From NCBI RefSeq assembly GCF_015277895.1, contig NZ_CP063815.1, positions 2,418,001 through 2,482,000 of the forward strand: 64,000 nucleotides of DNA, written 5' to 3'. The position numbers and the translations under genes were made by a program. Positions 30,670 through 37,676 of this stretch are shown piece after piece. The stretch comes from Microbacterium abyssi (GTDB taxonomy: Bacteria > Actinomycetota > Actinomycetes > Actinomycetales > Microbacteriaceae). Under the pieces are notes generated by a model. It did no database searches. It was given only the letters and a program-made list of their open reading frames with translations, and was not told the DNA's origin. How positions within the stretch are numbered: the first letter of the stretch is position 1; every line of letters begins with the position of its first letter.

Positions 30670-31410
30670 ATGACGTCACCGGTCGAGACGATCGCAGATG
30701 CGCTGATCGCCTTCATCTTGAGCCTGCTCCGTGATCCGGATGCCGCCGCAGGGTTCGCCGCCGATCCGGATACGGCCCTCGAAGACAACAACCTGCGCAG
30801 CGCGTGCATGGCCGATGTCGCCGCCGTCCGCCCCGTCATCGTCGACAGGCCGGACGTCGTCACGCGCACGCAGGTGGATCCGCCGCCTCCGCCGAGCACC
30901 CCGACCGAGGTGACGAACGAGATCATGCGGATGGTGCAGCAGTTCACGACGATCGACGCGCGCTCGACGATGGTCGACCAGTCGGTGAACCAGAACATCT
31001 GGACGGCCGGCGGCGATGTCACCCAGCTGTTCGATCAGGAGGCGATCATCGCATCCGGTGACGGCTCGGTGGCCGCCGGCGACGACGGCACGATCGAGAA
31101 CGGCGACACCGACGTGACGGTCGGCGATGTGTCGGTCGGCAACGACACCTACGACGGCAGCTTCAACGGCACCGACGTCGATGTCACGACTCCCTCCCCC
31201 GCCGCACCGGCCGATCCGGCGGAGGCGGCGACGCCGGTCCCGGCTGCACCGGTCACGACGACGGAGCCCGCTGCTCCGGTCGACGTTCCGGAGCCCGCCG
31301 ACGTCCTCGACACCGACATGGCCGCGGCGGACGACTCGTACGACGCCGACGCGGCGAGCGCCGCCGTCGCCGACGAGGCGCTCGCCGAAGAGCCGGTCGA
31401 GGAGGAGTGA
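30670..31410 (+). CDS. IniB N-terminal-domain protein
   Basis: A 246-residue acidic protein. The first ~60 residues (MTSPVETIADALIAFILSLL, RDPDAAAGFAADPDTAL, LRSACMADVAAVRP) match the N-terminal domain named after mycobacterial IniB. A polyproline spacer (PPPPPSTPTE) follows, then a module with DQSVNQNIWTAGGDV, ASGDGSVAAGDDG and TVGDVSVGNDTYDGSFNGTD. The last third is Ala/Pro/Glu/Asp-rich. The middle module recurs in the 424-residue repeat protein at 35783-37057. There is no signal peptide and no transmembrane segment. ATG 30670 has GAGGGGG 8-9 bases upstream. IniB function is unknown; in mycobacteria the iniBAC genes respond to cell-wall damage. Confidence 0.85.
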   Translation: MTSPVETIADALIAFILSLLRDPDAAAGFAADPDTALEDNNLRSACMADVAAVRPVIVDRPDVVTRTQVDPPPPPSTPTEVTNEIMRMVQQFTTIDARSTMVDQSVNQNIWTAGGDVTQLFDQEAIIASGDGSVAAGDDGTIENGDTDVTVGDVSVGNDTYDGSFNGTDVDVTTPSPAAPADPAEAATPVPAAPVTTTEPAAPVDVPEPADVLDTDMAAADDSYDADAASAAVADEALAEEPVEEE

Positions 31411-31420
31411 CATCAGCGCC

Positions 31421-32011
31421 GTGGCCCGACAGGATCCCGAGCCGGCTCGGGAAGCACCGAGCCGGCCGTCGACGTCCAGCGACAACGGCGCACCGGTCCT
31501 GGTGAAGGCGACACCGCCGTTCGAAGTGCGTCTGAGCCAGTTCTTCTGGATCATCAGCTTCGCCGTCGGGGCGTTCGCCGTGGTCTTCCTGTTCATCATC
31601 CGCGAGGAGCTGCTGCCCCTCATCGAGGAAGTGGCCCGCGCCGTGACGGACGGCCGCAGCGACGCGACCTATACGAGCGCCGCCGACATCCTCTTCTGGA
31701 TCGTCTTCGGCACGCTCGTCACCGTGCTGCTGCTGCAGATCACGCTGATGGTGTCGTTCACGAGCCGCCGTCCGAATGTGCGCTGGTGGCAGTTCGGCAC
31801 GCTGGCACTGCTGGCGCTGCTCGTGGTGCTGTCACCCGAGTGGGTGGCTCTGGGCACCCAGGGCTCGCAATTTCAGACGATGATCGCGGCGGAGGCCGCG
31901 CTCGTCGTGCTCGCTCTGCTGTGCAGCATCCTGCCCCGTGCGATGAGCTGGTCGGCCCGCCGAGTCGATGTCCGGCGCAGCGCCGCCGGTCCGCCCCGCG
32001 CCGACATCTGA
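31421..32011 (+). CDS. Four-helix membrane protein of the ini-like locus
   Basis: A 196-residue unrecognised membrane protein. After a 40-residue hydrophilic, Pro/Ser-rich leader there are four hydrophobic segments: FFWIISFAVGAFAVVFLFII, ILFWIVFGTLVTVLLLQITL, FGTLALLALLVVLSPEWVAL and MIAAEAALVVLALLCSILP, then a basic tail. The start is probably GTG 31421, with GGAGGAG at the end of the preceding gene 13 bases upstream, a long spacing. No in-frame ATG exists before the first helix. It is 10 bases behind the IniB-type gene, so it is the fourth gene of the operon. Its last 180 bases are overlapped in antisense by the dynamin-like gene. Confidence 0.72.
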   Translation: MARQDPEPAREAPSRPSTSSDNGAPVLVKATPPFEVRLSQFFWIISFAVGAFAVVFLFIIREELLPLIEEVARAVTDGRSDATYTSAADILFWIVFGTLVTVLLLQITLMVSFTSRRPNVRWWQFGTLALLALLVVLSPEWVALGTQGSQFQTMIAAEAALVVLALLCSILPRAMSWSARRVDVRRSAAGPPRADI

Positions 32012-33484
32012 CACGGCCGCTGCGGCCTCCGACGCGATCTGCTCGAGGGTTCGGATCACGACACGGCAGGCGTCGACTGCAGCACGACCGGCGAGCGGTG
32101 ATTCGCTCAGCCGGCGCCAGCGCGCGATCCCCTCGCGTGCCGTCGCGTGGACGATGACGTCGTCCGCCTGGGGCGACAGGCCGAGCCGGGTGTGCGCGTC
32201 GGTGCCCTCGGCACCGACGACGCGCTCGGCCTCGACGGCATCCTCATCGGTCAGCGGCAGCCCCTTCGACCTGGCATCCGCGAGCAGTGAGAGTTCGCGC
32301 AGCGTGTGCGCCGCCAGCGTGAAGCGCTCGACGCCCGCGCGGATGGCGTCCGTGCCCTGCCGAGGGAACTCCCGCGTGAGACGCTCGAGCTGGAGCACGA
32401 TCCCGCGCGCCTTCAGCGTCGCCGCCCTGGGCTGGAACTGCCGTGCGATGAAGTCCTGGATCTCCAGCAGACCGCTCTGCTGCACGAGCTCCTCGGAGAG
32501 CTCCGAGGAACTCGCTGCGCCTCCGCGGATGATCGCGGTCGCCATGCGCACCCCGAAGATGCCGAACCGGGCGAGCAGGTCACGGCGTACGACGACGCTG
32601 AGGCCCGTGGCATCCGTCTCGCGCACGAACCGATCGGCCGAGACGAGCAGCCGCTCGCGTTCATCGCGATCGAGGCCGGCCAGCTCACGGAACGCGATGT
32701 ACTCGCTCTCGCGCAGCGTCCGCGCGCCCTCGGCCAGGAGCCCGGTGACCGGGATCACGCCGAGGGTGAGCGAGGCGAGCTCCGGATCGCGCTGGTAGCG
32801 GTGCGCCACGCGTCGTGCCGAGAGCAGCGAGTCGATGCGTCCCGACCCGACCTCGTCGGCGCGGGAGAGCACGCTGACCGCGCAGACCGTCTGCGCGGCC
32901 CCAGCTGCGTTGTCACGGAAAGCCTCGAGGAACTTCACGTCCGAGCCGTGCAGGTGACGCAGCAGGTACACGACCGCGTCTGCGGCGGACGGCGCGTCGT
33001 CCGGGGTGAGGAACCGGAGTGCACGCGTCGAGGTGTCGGCGGAGAGCGAGGCGATGCCCGGCGTGTCGATCAGGATCACCGATTTCAGCGCCTGCAGCGG
33101 CCAGCCGACGTCGAGCCATTCCACCTCCTCCGCGGAGAGACCGCCGAGATCGAGCACGAGCAGTCCCCGCTCCCGCCGGATCGGCATCCTGCGCGGTTCG
33201 CCCACGCGGGGGTGCAGGGTGATGGTCGGGGTCGGTGAGTACCGGTACCAGGTCACCACCCGCGTGCATTCACCGGTGTCGGTGGGCGCGATGCGCTCAC
33301 CGAGCATGGCGTTCAGCAGCGTCGACTTGCCCGCCTTCACCATGCCCGCCAGCGCGAGGCGCAGCGGTTCGTGCAGACGTTCCTCGAGCTGGTCGATGAT
33401 CTCGCGCACCGTCTCGTCGTCCGCGTAGACGTCCTTGGCCGTGGCGAGCAGCTCGTCGGTGATGCCGACGATGGATGCCGTCAT
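31832..33484 (-). CDS. Dynamin-like GTPase, IniC-like
   Basis: A 550-residue large GTPase. G1 is AGMVKAGKSTLLNAM (47-54), G3 is DTPGIAS (140-143) and G4 is degenerate, SRAD (207-210) in place of TKxD. A long helical stalk follows. Mycobacterial IniC is about 490 residues. Here the recognisable part also ends near residue 490 (base ~32015), and a further ~60 residues of low-quality sequence are read antisense through the end of the membrane-protein gene. This suggests a lost stop codon. ATG 33484 overlaps the IniA-like stop by 4 bases, so the two dynamins are made together and probably form heteromers. Expected role: membrane remodelling or repair. Confidence 0.87.
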   Translation of the reverse strand: MTASIVGITDELLATAKDVYADDETVREIIDQLEERLHEPLRLALAGMVKAGKSTLLNAMLGERIAPTDTGECTRVVTWYRYSPTPTITLHPRVGEPRRMPIRRERGLLVLDLGGLSAEEVEWLDVGWPLQALKSVILIDTPGIASLSADTSTRALRFLTPDDAPSAADAVVYLLRHLHGSDVKFLEAFRDNAAGAAQTVCAVSVLSRADEVGSGRIDSLLSARRVAHRYQRDPELASLTLGVIPVTGLLAEGARTLRESEYIAFRELAGLDRDERERLLVSADRFVRETDATGLSVVVRRDLLARFGIFGVRMATAIIRGGAASSSELSEELVQQSGLLEIQDFIARQFQPRAATLKARGIVLQLERLTREFPRQGTDAIRAGVERFTLAAHTLRELSLLADARSKGLPLTDEDAVEAERVVGAEGTDAHTRLGLSPQADDVIVHATAREGIARWRRLSESPLAGRAAVDACRVVIRTLEQIASEAAAAVSDVGAGRTGGAAPDIDSAGRPAHRTGQDAAQQSEHDERGLRRDHRLKLRALGAQSHPLG

Positions 33485-35385
33485 GAGACCGTCCGTCCCG
33501 ACGGACCCGGTGTCAGCGCGCCGACGGGGCTGGACGCGCGCTCCACGGCCTGGGCGGGCACGGGTTCCTCCAACGCCGGGATGCGGCTTCTGAGCTCCTC
33601 GAGCTGAGCGATGCGCTTCTGCAGCGCATTCACCCTGGCGTCGCGCTTCGCGGTGTAGGTGGTCGCCGCCTGCTTCGCGGTGGTGAGCGCCTCGGACAGC
33701 GAGCGATGCAGTTCCTCTGCCATCGAGCCGAAGTGGTCCCGTGCGGTCCGCTGCACCAGCCGCAGGCGATCCTTCAGCTGCTTGCCGACCTGGAACGTGA
33801 CCTCATCGATGTGCCGGCGCACGATCAGCTTCGCCTCCTGCTGGCGCCTGGCGAGCCGCGAGTGCATGTCCTCGCGGTAGGCACGCCTGCCCACGAGCAC
33901 TCCCGCGAGCAGCGACAGCGGGTTGATCAGGGTCATGCCGATGAGCCCTGTCACGAGCCCCACCATGAGCACCCCGCCGTAGGAGCCGCGAACGCCGATG
34001 TAGATCTTCTCGCCGGCACTGAGCTGGCCGGAGTCGAGCCCTGCGATCTCCTCGACCGGGTCCAGGACCCCCTGCGTGTCGTGTACGTCGATCGCGGGAA
34101 GAGCCGTCTCCCCCTTGCTGAACAGGTCGGCGACCTCCTCCGACAGCCAGGTCGAACGCTCGTCGGTCCACACGAAGGTCTCGGCCACCGCCGCGGCGAC
34201 CCGCTGATCGAGCCACTCCGTGATCTGATCCCAGATCGGTCCGGGGTCGCCCTCATCGATGGATTTCTCCGCCTCTCGCATCACGCGTCGCAGGCGATCG
34301 CGCACATCGTGCTCCATGTCGGCGACGAGATCGGCGATGCCGTCGGTGAGCGTCACCTGCCAGCGCGCGGAGCGCCCGCGGAACTCATCGGCGCTCGCCT
34401 TGGCCGCCTCGAGCTCGGCGATCATGCGCGGGGTGTCCTCGGGATTCTGCAGCGCGTTCAGCTCGGTGCGCATCGACATCGTCAGCTGATCGATCACCGA
34501 GAGCAGATCGTGCACGGCGCCGCGCTCGTGGATCACCTCGGCCCGTCCGAGCACCTCGCGTCGCAGATGCGCGACGAGGGCAGGGAACCCGGAGTCGTCG
34601 TTCAGCGTCCGATCCTGCAGTTCCGCGGCGAGAAGCCGGAGATCGCTCGAGACCGCGAAGATCGGCACGTCACCGGCATCCAGCAGGTGCCGCCGGTCGA
34701 TCTCCTCGACTTCGCGCCATTCCGGGTAGAGGTCGGTCTTGGCGAGTACCGCGGCGACATTCGGCGAGATGCGCATGGCGTGGCGCAGGAACTGCACCTC
34801 CGGCTCGGTGTACTCCTGCGAGGCATCCGAGACCATCAGCACGGCGTGTGCGGAGGACAGCGCCGCCAGCGTCGTGAGCGCGTTCGTCGACTCGAACCCG
34901 CCGACGCCCGGCGAGTCCACGAGCTGCAGCCCGCCTTTGAGGATCTCTCTCGGCAGCAGGACCTCGGCCGACAGGATGCCGCGCTCGTTGCCCGGATTTC
35001 CGCGCTCCGAGACGAAGTCGGCGAGATCCTCGAGAGGGATCTCACGGCGGTCGATCCCGGGATTCCGGGGATCGGTTCCGACGCCCTTCGACCTCTCGAG
35101 GATCCACGCCGAGGGTTCCGGCGCGTAGCCGACCATCGTCGGGACACTGGTGGCGATGTCATCGTCGACCGGACATGCCGGCGCGTTCACGAGGGCGTTG
35201 ATGAGCTTGCTCTTGCCCTGTTTGAACTCTCCGACGACGATGACGCGGATTCCCGGATCGAGCAGCCGCCTACGCGTCTGATCCAGACGTTCGGCTAGAT
35301 CCGCCCTTCCGGCGGATGCCGCGAGACTGCCCACCTCGCGGACGGTTTCTGCGACCGTATCCCCAGCGGTTCGCATCTCCGGCAC
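33481..35385 (-). CDS. Dynamin-like GTPase, IniA-like
   Basis: A 634-residue bacterial dynamin-like protein, the same size as mycobacterial IniA (~640). The GTPase core has G1 GEFKQGKSKLINAL (52-59), the switch ATSVPT, G3 LVDSPGVGGFES (157-160) and G4 AKTDLYPEW (215-218). A helical stalk follows. Residues ~463-498 hold two hydrophobic stretches (GGVLMVGLVTGLIGMTLINP, then LLAGVLVGRRAY), the expected membrane-inserting paddle. The C-terminus is coiled coil then Pro-rich. GTG 35385 is chosen because GGGGGGA lies 5 bases upstream. ATG 35376 is an alternative. IniA is membrane-active and linked to isoniazid/ethambutol stress in mycobacteria; a similar envelope-stress role is inferred. Confidence 0.9.
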   Translation of the reverse strand: MPEMRTAGDTVAETVREVGSLAASAGRADLAERLDQTRRRLLDPGIRVIVVGEFKQGKSKLINALVNAPACPVDDDIATSVPTMVGYAPEPSAWILERSKGVGTDPRNPGIDRREIPLEDLADFVSERGNPGNERGILSAEVLLPREILKGGLQLVDSPGVGGFESTNALTTLAALSSAHAVLMVSDASQEYTEPEVQFLRHAMRISPNVAAVLAKTDLYPEWREVEEIDRRHLLDAGDVPIFAVSSDLRLLAAELQDRTLNDDSGFPALVAHLRREVLGRAEVIHERGAVHDLLSVIDQLTMSMRTELNALQNPEDTPRMIAELEAAKASADEFRGRSARWQVTLTDGIADLVADMEHDVRDRLRRVMREAEKSIDEGDPGPIWDQITEWLDQRVAAAVAETFVWTDERSTWLSEEVADLFSKGETALPAIDVHDTQGVLDPVEEIAGLDSGQLSAGEKIYIGVRGSYGGVLMVGLVTGLIGMTLINPLSLLAGVLVGRRAYREDMHSRLARRQQEAKLIVRRHIDEVTFQVGKQLKDRLRLVQRTARDHFGSMAEELHRSLSEALTTAKQAATTYTAKRDARVNALQKRIAQLEELRSRIPALEEPVPAQAVERASSPVGALTPGPSGRTVS

Positions 35386-35415
35386 GTGTTCCCCCCAGAT
35401 GTTCTTCGAGCTGTT

Positions 35416-35433
35416 GGGGTGGTGCACCACCCC
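35416..35433. promoter_or_regulatory. Perfect 18-bp palindrome upstream of the IniA-like gene
   Basis: ggggtggtg/caccacccc has no spacer and lies 31 bases upstream of the GTG start, in the 66-base gap after the 80-residue gene. A zero-spacer palindrome cannot form a normal terminator loop of full length, so an operator is more likely. Confidence 0.4.
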
Positions 35434-35451
35434 TGCTCCCCAGTTTCGGGA

Positions 35452-35694
35452 TCAGACGAGTAGGTCTGGCCCCAGTGCCCCTCCGTCGATGTCGGAAGCA
35501 GCGGCCGGATCATCTCCCCAGATGAGTTCCGGATCCACTTCCCAATCGGCGGAATTCACGTTCTCGATCTCCGCAGTGAAGATGTTCGCCCCCGTCGGGT
35601 CGGCATCGGCTGCGGCATCCGGCCAGAGGGTCTCCTCGAAAGCGTCGAAACCCATCGGCTGCTGTGCCGATTCGCCCTGCGCGTCGTCGGACAT
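35452..35694 (-). CDS. Small acidic protein of the ini-like operon, function unknown
   Basis: I do not recognise this 80-residue protein. It is strongly acidic, with no transmembrane segment, signal peptide or Cys. Visible features are SDDAQGESAQQPMGFDAFEE, TLWPDAAADADP, IFTAEIENVNSADWEVDPEL and IWGDDPAAASDIDGG, with three Trp residues in acidic surroundings. ATG 35694 has a weak GAAGG 9 bases upstream. It is placed between the repeat protein and the IniA-like GTPase with gaps of 88 and 66 bases on the same strand, so it is very likely part of the operon. It could be an adaptor or a regulator of the GTPases. Confidence 0.65.
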   Translation of the reverse strand: MSDDAQGESAQQPMGFDAFEETLWPDAAADADPTGANIFTAEIENVNSADWEVDPELIWGDDPAAASDIDGGALGPDLLV

Positions 35695-35782
35695 GTCTCA
35701 CGACCTTCGGATCGGATTGTCTGCAGTGTACTGCTCTGCCCGGCCGCCTTCCAGAGGCAGCCGGGCAGACCAGGCTGATGCC

Positions 35783-37057
35783 TCAGAAGGCGACGTCGTT
35801 CATATCTCCCGTGGGGCTGCCGACGTTGATGTCGTCGACCGCGACGTCGACGTTCAGCGACTCGTCGGTCATCGAGCTGTCCTGGAACGAGTCGTTCACG
35901 GACCACGTGTCGGAGTTGTCCGTCATCGAGTTGTCCTGGAACGAGTCGTTCACCGACCAGTTGTCCGAGAAGTCGGTCATCGAGTTGTCGGAGTTGTCCG
36001 AGTTGTCGGAGTTGTCGGTCGTCGAGTTGTCCGAGTTGTCGGTCGTCGAGTTGTCCTGGAACGAGTCGTTGATCGACCAGTTGTCCGAGAAGTCCTCGTT
36101 GAACGAGTCGGTGTAGGTCTCGTTGCCGATCGCGACATCGCCCACCGTGATGTTGGTGCTGATGTTCGTCAGCGCGCCGTCGCCACCTGCCGCGACGGAG
36201 CCGTCACCGGATGCCGTGATGCTGCTGTTGGCGATGAACTGATTGACGTCGCCACCGGTGTTGCCGCCACCTGCCGGGACGCCTCCGTACTCCAGACCGG
36301 CAAGGCCCGCAGAGCCTGCCGCACCGGCACCGCTGGCTGCGGTGGAGATGTTCTGGTTCACCGACTGGTCGTTCAGCGTCGCGCGAGCGTCGATCGTGAG
36401 GCTGCCGCCACCGGCTCCGGCCATGCCGGCTCCGCTGAGGTTCAGGTCGTTGAACCCGGCGTTGAACTGACGTGTGCCGACGCTGATCGAGTGATCGTTG
36501 AGCGTCGTGTTGCCCGAGTCGTGAACGGAGTTGTTCTGGAACGAGTCGTTGATCGAGTTGTCGGAGTTGTCCGAGTTGTCGGAGTTGTCCTGGAACGAGT
36601 CGTTGACCTGGAACGAGTCGCTGATCGAGTTGTCCGAGTTGTCCGAGTTGTCGGAGTTGTCCGAGTTGTCCGAGTTGTCGGAGTTGTCGCTGTTGTCGGA
36701 GTTGTCCGAGTTGTCGGAGTTGTCGCTGTTGTCCGAGTTGTCGTCCGTCGAGTTGTCCGAGTTGTCGGAGTTGTCGTCGGTCGAGTTGTCGGAGTTGTCC
36801 GAGTTGTCGCTGTTGTCCGAGTTGTCCGAGTTGTCGGAGTTGTCGCTGTTGTCCGAGTTGTCCGAGTTGTCGGAGTTGTCCGAGTTGTCGGAGTTGTCCG
36901 AGTTGTCCGAGTTGTCGGAACTGTCCGTCCAGGAGTTGTCGTCGGTCGAGTTGTCGTCCGCCGAGTTGTCCGAGTTGTCCGTGTTGCCGTTGCCGACATC
37001 CTCCACACCCAGATTCCACTGAGCGCCGAGCAAGTTGACGTTGTCCTGCACAGCCAT
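35783..37057 (-). CDS. Asp-Asn-Ser repeat protein, IniB-like
   Basis: A 424-residue, very low-complexity acidic protein. After MAVQDNVNLLGAQWNLGVED come ~120 residues built almost wholly of the triplet Asp-Asn-Ser, with occasional TDDNS breaks. Next is a Gly/Ala-rich middle (GAGMAGAGGGSL, then AASGAGAAGSAGLAGL) containing LNDQSVNQNIS, ASGDGSVAAGGDG and ITVGDVAIGNETYTDSFN. A second repeat zone with ~18-residue units (WSVNDSFQDNSMTD) follows, ending MNDVAF. The SVNQN-to-SFN module is shared with the IniB-N-domain protein at 30670-31410. There is no signal peptide. ATG 37057 has AAAGGGG 8 bases upstream. It occupies the iniB position before the IniA/IniC-like genes. Confidence 0.85.
   Translation of the reverse strand: MAVQDNVNLLGAQWNLGVEDVGNGNTDNSDNSADDNSTDDNSWTDSSDNSDNSDNSDNSDNSDNSDNSDNSDNSDNSDNSDNSDNSDNSDNSTDDNSDNSDNSTDDNSDNSDNSDNSDNSDNSDNSDNSDNSDNSDNSDNSDNSISDSFQVNDSFQDNSDNSDNSDNSINDSFQNNSVHDSGNTTLNDHSISVGTRQFNAGFNDLNLSGAGMAGAGGGSLTIDARATLNDQSVNQNISTAASGAGAAGSAGLAGLEYGGVPAGGGNTGGDVNQFIANSSITASGDGSVAAGGDGALTNISTNITVGDVAIGNETYTDSFNEDFSDNWSINDSFQDNSTTDNSDNSTTDNSDNSDNSDNSMTDFSDNWSVNDSFQDNSMTDNSDTWSVNDSFQDSSMTDESLNVDVAVDDINVGSPTGDMNDVAF
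35855..36105 (-). repeat. Second in-frame repeat zone of the Asp-Asn-Ser protein
   Basis: Units of about 54 bases encode variants of WSVNDSFQDNSMTD separated by Asn-Ser-Asp steps. At least five NDSFQ cores are seen. Confidence 0.75.
36530..36985 (-). repeat. Nine-base tandem repeat array encoding (Asp-Asn-Ser)n
   Basis: On plus the unit reads gttgtccga or gttgtcgga, so the Ser codon varies between TCC and TCG while GAC and AAC stay fixed. Around 40 units fill the tract, interrupted by a few ttgtcgtcSgtcga variants. Such arrays are prone to slippage in steps of nine bases, which keep the frame. Confidence 0.9.
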
Positions 37058-37277
37058 GATGAGACCCCTTTATCCGTGTGAGTGCCGAGTGGCGCTTGGT
37101 AAGAGTCTGGAACCGGCGTGCCCGGGCAGCATCGGGGAGCATCCCGGGGCTTGTCGGGGAATGGTCGGGGGATCATCGGGGGCGTCGTGGGGGCCAGTAG
37201 GGGGAGCCCCGGGAAACCACGAAGGTCCGGATGCCGAAGCATCCGGACCTTCAGTGCTGGTCGCTGCGCGTCTCGCG
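37058..37277 (-). promoter_or_regulatory. Upstream region of the Asp-Asn-Ser gene with helically phased G/C runs
   Basis: On plus, runs of four or five G begin at 37134, 37146, 37156, 37167, 37178, 37189 and 37200, i.e. every 10-12 bases, one per DNA turn. They lie 77-147 bases upstream of the minus-strand ATG at 37057. No clear -35/-10 pair was identified. Such phasing suggests a cooperative protein array or bent/stacked DNA controlling the operon. Confidence 0.6.
37221..37252 (-). terminator. groES terminator
   Basis: A perfect 14-bp stem gaaggtccggatgc / gcatccggaccttc with a cgaa tetraloop, 25 bases beyond the groES stop on minus. On that strand it is followed after a few bases by TTTCCC. 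Confidence 0.85.
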
Positions 37278-37574
37278 TCAGCGAACGACGACGGCGAGGA
37301 CGTCGCGAGCCGAGAGCACCAGGTACTCGTCGGCGCCGAACTTCACCTCGGTGCCGCCGTACTTGCTGTAGAGAACGCGGTCGCCGACGGCGACGTCGAG
37401 CGGAACGCGGTTGCCGTTGTCATCGATGCGGCCAGGGCCGACAGCCACGACCTCGCCCTCCTGGGGCTTCTCCTTGGCGGTGTCGGGGATGACCAGGCCA
37501 CTTGCGGTGGTCTGCTCGGCCTCGACCTGCTGGATGACGATGCGGTCCTCGAGCGGCTTGATGGAAACCGACAC
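37278..37574 (-). CDS. groES: Co-chaperonin GroES
   Basis: A 98-residue Hsp10 that caps the GroEL chamber during protein folding. The sequence is complete and canonical: [12 protein letters not shown] at the start, the mobile loop [29 protein letters not shown] and the end strand [14 protein letters not shown]. The start is GTG 37574, six bases after an AGAGG ribosome site. groEL is not adjacent, as upstream lies a divergent methyltransferase gene and downstream the ini-like locus, so the chaperonin gene must be elsewhere. Expression should be heat-inducible through HrcA, given two CIRCE elements upstream. Confidence 0.97.
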   Translation of the reverse strand: MSVSIKPLEDRIVIQQVEAEQTTASGLVIPDTAKEKPQEGEVVAVGPGRIDDNGNRVPLDVAVGDRVLYSKYGGTEVKFGADEYLVLSARDVLAVVVR

Positions 37575-37614
37575 GGTCTACCTCTTCTTTCTTGACGCTG
37601 ACACGAAAGACTCG

Positions 37615-37641
37615 TTCGCACTCTCAACCCGAGAGTGCTAA
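37615..37641 (-). promoter_or_regulatory. CIRCE operator 1 (HrcA site) of groES
   Basis: On minus: TTAGCACTC, nine bases, GAGTGCGAA. The consensus is TTAGCACTC-N9-GAGTGCTAA, so 17 of 18 arm positions match. It lies between the -10 element and the groES start. Confidence 0.93.
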
Positions 37642-37646
37642 TCACA

Positions 37647-37676
37647 AGTGTAGGCGCTCGGCTGGCACTCATGCAA
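37647..37676 (-). promoter_or_regulatory. groES core promoter
   Basis: On minus, TTGCAT (37676-37671) and TACACT (37652-37647) are separated by 18 bases. The -35 lies inside the second CIRCE and the first CIRCE follows the -10, so HrcA would block polymerase from both sides. Confidence 0.6.

Noticed and set aside
28094-30679. 861-codon minus-strand frame opposite the LuxR-type regulator
   Set aside because: Antisense of a gene with Walker A/B and HTH motifs. The translation has no recognisable domain.
36530-36985. Regular short repeats that look like a CRISPR array or satellite DNA
   Set aside because: The period is nine bases with no spacers, and the frame is open on minus with a ribosome site and start. 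It is a coding repeat.
36531-37022. Plus-strand Leu-Ser-Glu repeat ORF opposite the Asp-Asn-Ser repeats
   Set aside because: It is the complement of the nine-base repeat, lacks a ribosome site, and the minus frame extends well beyond the repeat with meaningful sequence.
37134-37204. G-runs considered as a transcription terminator or attachment site
   Set aside because: There is no self-complementary arm set and no flanking duplication. The groES terminator is a separate hairpin at 37221-37252.
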